Of a DNA stretch of 64,000 bases, positions 44,001 through 56,000 are shown in pieces. The notes under the pieces were generated by a model, which was given only the letters and a program-made list of their open reading frames with translations, made no database searches and was not told the origin of the DNA. This DNA comes from Oryzias latipes. Taxonomy: Eukaryota > Chordata > Actinopteri > Beloniformes > Adrianichthyidae. Positions within the stretch are counted from its first letter, which is position 1, and each line of letters begins with the position of its first letter. Made by a program: the position numbers and the translations under genes. The DNA is taken from NCBI RefSeq assembly GCF_002234675.1, contig NC_019878.2:5148688-5212687 (forward strand), read 5' to 3'.

Positions 44001-47000
44001 ATCAGCACAGTCTGTGACAGAACAGGGGAGTGCAGCAAGGTACTGTCCCCCCTTTGGCCACAGTTGCAATAATCAGTCAGATTTAATCATAAAAAATAAG
44101 TGCCATGATAAATCTTTGCGTAAAAATAACTGAAAAAGAAGCTTTTGTGCTTTGCAAAGGCTTGTGGTGTTAAATTTTGCTGTCTGGCTTTTGCTTTCAG
44201 GTGCTGAAGATGATGCTGGGTTTGGATTTAATTTCAATTCAACAAAAGAATTTAACCCTGAACAGCATTCCTGTCCCACACGGGAAGCCATTGTTTCAAA
44301 ATGGTAAACTATTCCCTGATATTGCCACATACACTTTTAATATTGTTATACACACTCACCGGCACTCTATTAGGTACATCTTGCTAGTATCCGGTTGGAT
44401 CCCTTTTGCCTTCAGAACTGCCCTAATCCTTGGTGGCATAGATTCAACAAGGTACTGGAAATGTTCCTCAGAGAATCTGGTCAATTTTGACATGATAGCA
44501 TGACACAGTTGCTGCAGATTTGTCAGCTGAACATCCATGATGCCAGTCTCCCCCCCCCCACCAAAGGTGATCTATTAGGTGTAGATCTGGTGACTGTGGA
44601 GGCCATTTGATTCCAGTGAACTCTTTATTCATGTTCAATAAACTAGTCTGAGATGTTTCCAGCTTTATGACATGGCCTTATCATGCTGGAAGTGGCCATC
44701 AGAAGATGGCCACTGAGAGATGGACACAGTCAGCAACAAAACTCAGATCACTCCTCTGATCTTTGGCACCAACAAGGTATTTCCACCTACAGAACTGCCG
44801 CTCACTGGATATTTTCTCTTGTTTGAACCACTCTCTGTAAACCCTAGAGATGGTTGTTGGTGAAAATCCCAGTAGATCAGTATTTATTAAATCTTCAGAC
44901 CAGCCCGTCTGGCATTACAACCATGCCACCTTCAAAACCACTTCAATCACCTTTCTTCTCCATTCTGATGCTCAGTTTGAACTGCAGCAGATGGTTTTGA
45001 CCATGTCTACCTGCCTAAATGCATTGAGTTGCTCCCATGTGATTGGCTGATTAGAAATTTGCATAAACGAACAGTTGGACAGGTGTGCCTTAGAAAGTGG
45101 CCAGTGAGTGTACATTTAAATCCAATAGATGTGCACAGTCAAACTCTGATACAGTTGAAATATCTAAAGATTGCCATGCTTGTCAAACAATGGTGTTTAA
45201 AGAAGGCCGAATTCTTACCTAAGAAAGTTTTGTTTTCTTATGAGAAGCAGACCAAAATATCTGCTGAAATCTCACTCACATACTCAGCAAAAAATTAGTT
45301 TAAAAGGGCTATAATTTTTTTGTAGATATTATTATTACTGTTTTTTAATCCATTTTTTCCTGGAGCTTCGGCTCTAGTGTTTTATCAAACCGTGCGCTTT
45401 AACCTTAAACAAGGTTTTTTTTGTTTTTTATTAATCTGAATTTGTTAGCGGGTCAAAACTGCTGTGTTTCTTCTCTTTCAGGGATAAGCGTTCATTGGTT
45501 AGGGGACTTTGTTTTTGTGGAGAGTGGCCTGGGTGTGAGGCTGAAGTTTGATCTGATCAACACAGTATACCTTACAGTGACAGCTGAACACCTGGCCGCC
45601 ACCCGAGGTCTCTGCGGAGTTTACAACAACAACCCTGAGGGTGAGACCCCCACCTCCACATATGAGGTGCCGTGTAGGACATAATTCAGAATTAGCATTC
45701 ACAAACACATATGAAATCTCTCACACACACTAGTGAAATCTCTCACATACACGTGTGAAATCTCTCACATACACATGTGAAAATGCTCTCACATACACAT
45801 GTGAAAATGCTCTTACACACACTACTGAAAATGCTCTCACATACACATGTGAAATCTCTCACATACACATGTGAAAATGCTCTCACATACACTATCGAAA
45901 ACGCTCTCACATACACATGTGAAAATGCTCTCACATACACATGTGAAAATGCTCTCACATACACTACTGAAATTTTCGACAGAAACGGAAGGCATTTCAG
46001 TAGAAACGGAAGTTGGCTGATTATCGCGAGATAATCATTCGTCTGAATCATTCGAAAATGGCAGCCGGTTGCGCAAGGAAAACCACCGAAACGTGTAAGT
46101 ATATTAAAAAATATCCAGTATCTGTTGTAAAATATATTTGTAAATACTTAAGATGATGTGTTTAATATGTTATATTCCTCAATCAACAACCTAGATTGTT
46201 TTGAAGCTCATCAATTTCAGTAATGCTAAAGCTAACGCTAACGCGAATTAGCGCCGAAGGCTAAAAACAAACGCTAGATATTACATCAAAAAGCAGTGAC
46301 TTCTAACCGTAGTCACAAGTTATTAACACATGTTTTAAATGTGTTCATATATGTAGGGACAGACGAGGATGAGGAAAATCCGATCCATTTGCGGATGGAG
46401 AAAGATAGCCTGTTTGTTTTCAAGCTAGCTCGTGCCAGATGGGTAGAGACACATGATCAGATTTGACTTAATTTTAATAAACGGTTAATCATTGTCGTAC
46501 TGGGTTAAAGGTTTATGTTAAAGACCCAGAAGAGAGAGGAGGAAAGGGCTAGAAGGGAGGAACAGCGACAGGAGAGTCTGTTAAGTTTACTTGAGTTGAA
46601 ATTATTGTTCTAAAATGTAATGCAGCCATTGTTTTTCCAATTTGTTTAATAAATGTATGAACAAAAATGAATAATTTACATGTATTATATAAATCTGAGC
46701 TATTTTTAACAATCTTAAAAGGATTTTCATATAAATATCAGATGTACATATTTAGAATTTCGTTTTATATGTTAATATTTATTTTTATACATGTTAACAA
46801 TAATCCTGGTCTTCTAGAGTCATGTGTGTCACAGTTGGAGCTGAAAGGAAAGCAAAGATTTGTCCTTGCAGCCAGACGTGACTCTGCTCGTCCTGCATGT
46901 TCCTGGTGTTGTCCTGCTGTGGCTCAACATCTGTGGCTAAGCAGTCGCCTTTGCTGATGCACAGAATGTGCAGAATTGAACTGCAGGCAATGATTTTCAT

Positions 47001-50000
47001 TGCAAAGGTTGGTTTTACTTCCAGTGCCCCCAGAAATATTGCTCTCCTCCTCATCTTTATCATGCCAAATGCTCTCTTCACAACAGGGCGTGTTCTGGAG
47101 TGGTTCTGGTTGTAACTGCCTCAATGGCATTCCTCATGGGTTCCCTGTAGGGTGTCAGCAGCATGATGGGATGTGCAATGCAGGGATACCCACCATCACC
47201 CAAAAGGATCCTTCAGGTGGGTTTGTTTGATTTACATAAATTGGGCTTTTACGTAGAACCCGTGAATCATGGATTGATCCTGGATTCCCAACAAAAATAT
47301 CTATAAATTTGGCATTAGAGTCACATACAGCATGCATTTTAATGGAATAAAAAAGCTTCCTGTTAAAATAACAAGCTGCATTTTCTTTTAGGGCCTTTAT
47401 TCTTATGTGGCAGCCATCAATGCTCCTTGTGACCCTTTGGAAGGAGAAAGACCAAGCGAGCTGCTAAAATCCAGAGGCGACTTATGGTAGTTCATTCCCA
47501 CTGGGAAGCTGGGTGACCCTGCTCATCAGCTGGAGGATGCGGTCTGCCGTCCTGTGGACAACATCGCTCACGGTGGACCCTGTCATGTCAAAGACTCTGG
47601 CTACCACACTGTAAGATGTGCCACACGCCAGCCAGAAAAGAAACACCAGGACGTCAGTCTCCTGTGACCCCCCAGAGTGTGAGGAACCCGAAGCTGATGC
47701 TTCAGGACCATCGACCCAGATGCTCGATGGTCCTGCGGGTCAACCGAAAATCCAGACTTGTGTCGGACTGACCGTCAGCGTAAAGGGCCAGGACAGACAC
47801 CTTTGTGTTGGTAAAGCAGTAGAGACGTGGAAGACCCTGGAAAATGCAACATTAATAATTTCATTGAGGAAATTAAATCACATTTTTTTAATGTTTCTAT
47901 TTATTTTGATGTCTTACATTTTAGATTATGAAGTATTTATTAATTCTGGAAAATCTCGTGGTTTTTATTTGGCTGGGTTTTTGGATTTTCATTTAAACTT
48001 TTAAAAATGAAAGTTTTTGTTTTGTTTTTGTTTAAAACAAGTGATATGGTTTGACTCTGAAAAAAAAATTCTAAACTTTGAACTCACAAGTGTTTCATGT
48101 AATTGGACTACACAACTCACTTGAAAAAGAATGTTAAACTCTTACCCAGCAGACTGTGTAACCTTGAGCATGATTAGTAACAAAGTTTAAGTTAAAGTTT
48201 AAGTTTAACTAAAAAAAAAGCTTTAAGTTTAACTCACAAGTTATTCTGTCTGGTCAGGGCATCCAGAGGAAATCTTCTGAGATGTCTGCTTGTCCTTGCC
48301 GTCCTGTGATGCTGCATATCTGCTCGTTTTCAGTTTGATCTCACGAAAAACGGTTGAATTATTGCCAGGAACACGGACAGATTCATTTTCAAAGCCATTT
48401 TCAGTAAGGTGTAAGAAAACTACAGAAGAAAATGCCTCCTTGCAAGAGCCCGTTAATCGTTCAGCGGCACAAAAACAAAATAAATATTGGCATGAAAAAA
48501 TAACTTGGGGGTTTATTTATGAACAAATACATTAAATCAACACCAAAGTGTTTGTAATTTAATTATTTATAAATCAGTCACGTTTTCCATGATCAGAACA
48601 CAGCAGATTCATAAATAGTCTTTGTAAAATGTTCATATTTATTATGTTTTTACTCTGACAAATAAGTGTCATTCTCCGCGTTAAATAGGAGTAGTTCGCC
48701 TCCAGACCAGGTGGTGGCGGTAATGCGCCACTTTGTTTCCGTGTCAAGCGCGTTATGAACAACACCCAAAAGAAAAAAGTACTGAGCATGGGTGTCTGAA
48801 TTGCTTTTAAATTCAGAGAACTATATATAGTTCTGCACTATATAGGGTTTTAGTAGTTAGGGATCAGGGCAGGAATTCGGACACAGGTTCATTTCCACTG
48901 AAATGCCTTCAGTCGACCAACTTCGTTTCTAACAATAAAGTAAAAAAAAAAGTTGTTTCTACTGAAATGCCTTCCGTTTTTATTGAAATTTTCACATGTG
49001 TATGTGAGAGCATTTTGGATAGTGTGTGTGAGAGCATTTTCACATGCGTATGTGAGAGGATTTTCACATGTGTATGTGAGAGCATTTTCAGTAGTGTGTG
49101 TGAGAGCATTTTCAGTAGTGTATGTGAGAGCATTTTCAGTAGTGTGTGTGAGAGCATTTTCAGTAGTGTATGTGAGAGCATTTTCAGTAGTGTGTGTGAG
49201 AGCATTTGACATGTGTATGTGAGAGCATTTGACATGTGTATGTGAGAGCATTTGACATGTGTATGTGAGAGCATTTGACATGTGTATGTGAGAGCATTTG
49301 ACATGTGTATGTGAGAGCATTTGACATGTGTATGTGAGAGCATTTCACATGTGTATGTGAGACCATTTTCAGTAGTGTATGTGAGAGCATTTTCAGTAGT
49401 GTGTGTGAGAGCATTTGACATGTGTATGTGAGAGCATTTCACATGTGTATGTGAGAGCATTTTCAGTAGTGTGTGTGAGAGCATTTCACATGTGTATGTG
49501 AGAGATTTCACATGTGTATGTGAATGAATACATTTTCAGTTGTATGTATACAAGCATTTCACTAGTGTGTGTGAGAGATTTCACATGTGTTTATGAATGC
49601 TAATTCTGAATAATGTCCTACACGGCACCTCATATCCACAGACGCACTCACACACATAAGGATGGATTTTTTTTTTTACAAATTCTATTTGGCTGCATGG
49701 TGGTGCAGTGGTTAGCTCTCTTGCCTCATAGTGAGAAGGCCCAGATTCAAATCCCAGCTGGGACCCTTCAGTGTGGAGTTTACATGTTCTTCTCATACAT
49801 GGGTGGGTTTCCTTACACAGACCAAAAACATGCTTTATAGGTTAATTGATGACTCTAAATTGCCCCTAGATGTGCATGTGAGTGTTTGACCCTGCAACAA
49901 ACTGGCATCCCTTTTCAGGTTCTACCCCACCTTTGCCCAACAGTAGCTGGGTTGTCTCCAGCAACCCTGTGACCCCAAGGGATTCAGTTGTTTTTAAAGA

Positions 50001-53000
50001 TGGGTAGACATTTTTTTGTTTTTAATTTTTGACCTCAGTTGGGGTTCTTCCTTTAGTACAAGACAAAGGTTCTTTCACTTACAGGTTAACATGAAAGTTC
50101 CATATTTGCCCTTAAAGCCCAAACCATGCAGTGCTCATGTCTCCAAACCATGTTTTTTTTCAGGATGCATTGCACTAAATCTACTTGCTCAGCAGAGACC
50201 TGATGGTAGTTGGATCAGGATTATGTAAAAAAAAAAAAGACGGACAGTCCATCAATTGATGTTAAGATATTTTGAAACTCATAACAGGCTCTACCCCTTG
50301 TAACCCTAAACATAATTAGAGTAGAGCAAGGTAATATTGTTTCACTGCTGCATTTAAACATCCATTTGTTATCTTCTACTGCTCTTCCTGCTCTGCCCAG
50401 ACTTCAAGCTGTTCCAAGTTCAGCCAAATAACAGAGTCCCTCCAGCCTATCAGAAGTCTTTCCTTCATTTAGGAGGACATGCTCCTCAAGAAGAGGAGGT
50501 ATTTGGAACAAATGTACACGGCACCTCAGCTGGCCCCCTGCTGAAACAAGCTCCTCACTCTTTCAAGGAAATTTATTTTGGCCACTTGCAATCATAGATG
50601 TTAATTTGGTCAATATTCTTAGCGTATGACCATTTTTCACTTGGAGGAGTTCTCCTCTCCCCCTCAGAAATGTTTTCTGAGCAAGAACCAAGGTTTCAGA
50701 CTTCGAGGTGCCAATGTCCTTTCAAGATGGCACCTAACACATATGCTAGTGTTAATTGCAGACTTCAGTTCTGCCTTCGATACAGTTCAGCCAGCAATAC
50801 TGGTTAAAAAGCTGATGGAAATGAACGTAAATCTAGACATGGTTAAATGGTTTTCTTCACTGTTGACTGATAGAATACAAGTAAGGCTCAATGGCCCACT
50901 TTCAAAAGTGTTATGTTATGACACCAAGATACCACAAGGGGCAGTGAGTTCACCCGTATTCTTAACACTTTATACTAACGGTTACAAAAGCAGCCATGGC
51001 CAAAACAAACTTATAAGTTTTCTGATGACACAATTATTGTCAGTCTCCTATCTGCTGCAGATAACCCATCAATTTATTTTGATGAGATCAAACATTTTAA
51101 AAAATGGTGTGAGGATAATAATCTATTCTTGAACACAACAAAAACCAAATAGATCATATTTGAGCCAAAATGTGTCACTCTACATAAACCTTTAGTAATT
51201 TTATATCAGGCAGATTGAAGTTGTAAACTCTATTAAATATTTGGGTGTCTGCATTGATAACCAGCTAAAATGGACTGTTCATGTAGACTATCTTTGTGGA
51301 AAACTTGCCCAAAGACTTCACTTTTTGAGAGGGCTGAGGCTGTTTGGTGTCAGTTCCAAGATACTGATCACCTTTTACAATACTGTACTGGAAAGCCTAG
51401 TGAGATACGCAATGGGAGCGTGGTTTAGGGCACTAAGTGTCAAAGATAAAACTAAACTTTACAAGCTACTCAACTTAGCTCTCAAGGTCTGTGGTTGTAG
51501 GGACCATCGAACATTGCAAGTCACATATGAGGAAACAACAAGTAAGCTGGCAAAGAAAATAATAAACGTCCCAGGTCACTTTATGTTCCCTGAATTTGAG
51601 CTTTTAGAACAGTCAAACACAAAACTAATTGTTACAGATTTTCATTTATTCCAGAAGCAGTTACGCTGCTGAACGAGATCTGATTAGTTCTTTTTTTAGA
51701 AGGAAATCTTTGTAGAGCAGTTGTCCTAGATAACAAAATCGGTGTTCTTCAAACTTGGTTTAAGGAACATAATTATATATATGTATTTATATAATGCATT
51801 TTACTGGAATTATTTTCAGCAATGTGGTTTCAAGGTTTCAATTAGATATTCTATTATTCTAGTTTATAACTTTCATGGTCAGGTCTGGGGGAAATTCTGT
51901 ATACTGCGGTGTTCAATTATTTATTATGTACTTGTTTTATGTAGTTTTATTATTCTCACTGTATGTATGCAATGTGTGAATGATGTTGTACAGTTAAGCA
52001 GCTCTGTGGCCCAGAACAAATTTCCTCTCTGAGGACAATAAAGTTTACTTAATCTTACCTTAAGATGCTTCAAACTTGACTAAAAATCCCCACATTCAAC
52101 TCAAGATCCTGGTTTGACAAAGACAGCAGGAGAACACTATTAGCCGGAAGCCGGAATAGAATTCCACGGTTCGGTTCCCTTTGACCATGGCTGAGCCAAG
52201 AAATTCTGTTCCAAAAGTTATTAAAGTCCCACTCCGATCATCCTTTGATCTATTTTCAAAGTGTTCTCAGTCGTCTTTTAATTATGGTGATGCTGTTTTA
52301 AAATCAAAATCAAAAAATCTGTGTTGTTTCTAGGACATAGTTTCTGTTTCAGGAGTTGGAAATTTGCTTCTGAGTTGTGGATGGGACTGTTGTTGCTGAG
52401 TAAGCCTGCCACAACTTCCCATCCTCCATTTGATTACTCTCTCTCCCGCTAGCTTACAGCCCCTCACACCTCAACCTAATATTAGCGGTGACACAGATAT
52501 GCTGAGCTATATTAGAGCTATCCAGCCGTACAGTTTTGAATCAGATATTAGCTCAGGGCTGCACGGTGGCGCAGTGGTTAGCGCTCTTGCCTCACAGCAA
52601 GAAGGCCCCGGGTTCAAGTCCCAGCTGGGGGACAAGAAAAACACAACATCAATGGGGGACCTTTTTGTGTGGGGTTTGCATGTTCTCCCCGTGCATGCGT
52701 GGGTTTTCTCCGGGATCTCCGGCTTCCTCCCACCATCCAAAAACATGCTACATAGGTTGATTGGCAATTCTAAATTGTCCATAGGTGTGAGTGTGAGAGC
52801 AAATGGATGTGTGATTGAGGATATTCCACCCTGCGACAGACTGGCGACCAGTCCAGGGTATCCCTTGCCTATGCCCAAGTGGCCGGGATAGGCTCCGGCA
52901 ACCCCGTGACCCTGAAAGGGAATAAACAGTCAAAAAGATGAATCAATATCAGCTCAGATGAGGAACACAAAGACGTACATGGATCTATTTGTCTGTTGGT

Positions 53001-56000
53001 GAATGCATCAGAATGGAGCGGAGCAGGGAACTTGTGGCCCACCCGTTGTACCACCCGAGTCACTGCTACGAGTTTTTCAAATGACATTTTTTTATTTTCT
53101 TCTGATTCCAATTGGTTTGAATAAAGAAATACTCAGAAATGTCAATGTAACAGTTCTTGGTTTTTCTTTTTATAAAGATGTCTGTAAGCATATTTTTTTT
53201 ACATACATTTTTTGATGAGTGCGAATATATTTTTTTTGTCTCACTTTCATAGATGACTTCAGAACAGTGGATGGAACTGTTTCTCCATATGCTGCCAGTT
53301 TTGGTAACTCCTGGAGAGTCGCTGATCACACTAACGAAGTACGACACATCTTTTACTTCTATTGAAGTTTGAATTGTGTGCCTTTATGTGTATTATGGAT
53401 GTAAATATCAACATTTTAACATTCAGATTAACCTACAATCTCGGTTTAGGAGATAATTTTGTTTCTAATTAATTGGAGTTTGTGGTTTTTATGTTGTTAA
53501 GTCTTTAGAATATCATTCTAGAGTTGCATTTTTAAGAAGAAGCATCATTAACTGAGACTGTGTCATGGCTCCAACAGGACTGCAGTGATGCTGCTGAGCT
53601 GGGCCACAGCTGTGATATAGTAGAAGACCTCACTTTGCGCAGACAAGCAGAGTCAGTGTGTCACCAGCTGCTGGAGAATCCTTTCACACACTGCCACTTC
53701 CGGGTCAGACTACCATTTTATTTGATCACAATAAACACAAAGAATTGCAGGATTTAACAATAAACTTGAACATTTTATACCTATTTAAACCATTATTTAG
53801 TAGAAAGTGACTAAAATAAAACTAGGGAAAGAAGAGACTATTGTTGAAAATAGTTTTAGTAAAGAAAACAGAGACAGAAACAATAATTATAGTAGATTTT
53901 TTAGGCCTCGGCAATCATTGAGCAACAAGACATTTAACCCTCTAGTCTATGTTGACACAAGCAGGTGGAAAACTTGATTTTAATTTGTTATCAGGTAAGA
54001 ACAGCAGGATTGTTGGTGTTGTCTTACAGGTGGACCCAGCAGCCTACATAGACACCTGTCTCTATCTCTACTGCAGCCTGCCTACCAGAGAGAGGGACGG
54101 CGGGGCGTGTGATACCCTGGCCACTTATGCACGGGAATGTGCCCAACAACACATCATCATAATGTGGAGGACACCAAGTCTTTGTGGTAAAACCAGCAGC
54201 ATGAACAGAATGAGTTTTTTCAGCACAGTAGGACTTTCTTTTTGATTATAGTAAATGATGGAATGCATTTTTTTAGCATAATTAAAACTTGAGGATACCA
54301 TAAACTTGTGTAGAGGCAACATGTCTGACATTTTTTACCTATCAACATTATTTGTAAATATACGTTTCTGAGAAATAGAGTTATCACAATAATACTAACA
54401 TGTTTGCAGACAACATAAATTTTGTTGACCATCACAATATCATAGTGGGTAGCCCTCTCTTTGTGGAGTTTGCATGTTTCATTGTGCCTGTGTGGATTTT
54501 CTCCTGCTTCCTCCCACAGTCCAGAAACATGTTTTTTAGGTCAATTGCTGACAGTAAATTGCCTCTAGGAGTGTGTGTGAGTGGATGGCCCCTAAACAGG
54601 TTGATGACCTGTTCAGGGTGTACTTCGCCTTCGCCCAATAGTAGCTTTGTTGGCTCCTGTAACTGTGACCCCAAAGGGGATTAAGCGGGTTAAAAAAATT
54701 GGACGGATACATTTTATCTAGCCAAGATTGCTTTAAATTTTAAATTTGTCGGGCACTTTAAATAAAGACTGGGACTGGGATTTTTAAGTGTGACTGTAGG
54801 ACACCAGTTTTTGATGAAAAATACATTAGTTTTCTTTGGACGAGTGTGTTCTATGTTCCTCTCAACAGTCCTGGTGAGCCATGCTTATTAGTTTTTTTTG
54901 GCTGAAATAACCCATGACAAGCCACACTTGGCCTGTAAGTGGAACTTTAAAAACCCTCCGTCATAAGCGAAACAATCAGGACCCCAACATATAGAGATTA
55001 ACACACCAGCATTACCTTTCAGAAACATAGAAATCAATGATAATTATGTGTCCTGCAAAAAATTAAACACAAAAAGAAAAATAAATGAGACCAACCAAAA
55101 GGTGATGTTAAGGATCTTCAATATGCTTACCAAAAGGATCAAATGAGAACCTATAAAATACATTTTAAAAATATTATTGGCACAATTAAAGAAACCACAC
55201 TAAAACAAGAAAGAAAGTCCATTAGATGAATTGCCTCACATAAAAACTAAGCCTGTTATCATCTCCTAATGACCTACTAACCATTGCTTAAAACCCTGAA
55301 GCACAGATAAGCTGGTCGAACAAATTTAGGCCAGGTACGCAAAGCAGGTCACAGTGTGGAAGGAGGAGCTCACAATTGCAAAGCAGTTTTGGAAATGACT
55401 GAAGCATAACAAAAACCTTTCATAGAGAAAAACCACTAAGAACACGATGGAACAAATCAAATCTAATCATGCAAGGGGAAACATTGTTAAAGTCTCGATC
55501 TGCTTTTTGAAACACTCAACCAGGGCAGGGGAACTTCAGGCCTCCCTGTTTTCCACATGTGATTGCTCTACTCACAGCTGATTACCTGGAGGTTCAGTAC
55601 AGTAGAGCAATGTATGTTGAAAAACAAGCATGAATGCAGCTAATATTTCTCCTTCTTGCTCTAAACTGAGACAGCCACAACCAAGGAGGGGGTGGGGGCA
55701 GGGTTAAGACCAAACACAAGCCGGACTAGGTCAAGCAAAGTTTTAGAGCAAAGGTCTTGTTTTGCAGTGTAGGGGACCAAAAGATCTGTACTACTGGCCC
55801 TGTGCATGCAATGCTCCTAAAGTTAGCTGAAGCTGTCAAACCTGACTGGGAGACAATGAAGCACTAATACATTTGGGGGAAGGATTGTTTCTCTTGGGGA
55901 TTCTGCATGATTTGTTTCAGTGTTTTGGACAATCTGGAGTCAATTCAGGATAAATCCAGAGTCATAAGAGTCAAGGTGAGATGAACAGGCGAAAAAATCA

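Larger units (their letters stand above)
45662..49633. mobile_element. Harbinger/ISL2EU-like transposon in sspo intron 7
   Basis: A 3,972-bp element with terminal inverted repeats of about 85 bp (starting ATGAGGTGCCGTGTAGGAC, ending in the reverse complement), flanked by AT on both sides (45660-45661 and 49634-49635). Inside each TIR lies an oppositely oriented minisatellite (45.70-45.98 and 48.98-49.58 kb). The centre holds a broken IS5/HARBI1-like transposase on the minus strand and remnants of a second gene on the plus strand. It sits 21 bp past the exon 7 donor. AT duplications fit ISL2EU better than the 3-bp sites of classical Harbinger; this family call is from recall. Confidence 0.8.

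Noticed and set aside
45743..46051. Open frame with [18 protein letters not shown] repeats, and mirror frames at 48,889-49,511
   Set aside because: Translations of the 24-25-bp satellite arms of the transposon. The same peptides appear from both strands, as expected for simple tandem DNA.
47155..47337. Host gene harbi1 as an alternative for the transposase-like sequence
   Set aside because: Frame shifts and stop codons separate conserved motifs, and the sequence sits inside TIRs with a target duplication, so it is a dead transposon gene.
48980..49580. Regular short repeats resembling a CRISPR array
   Set aside because: Units are contiguous without unique spacers, the DNA is eukaryotic, and the mirrored arm shows they belong to a transposon.
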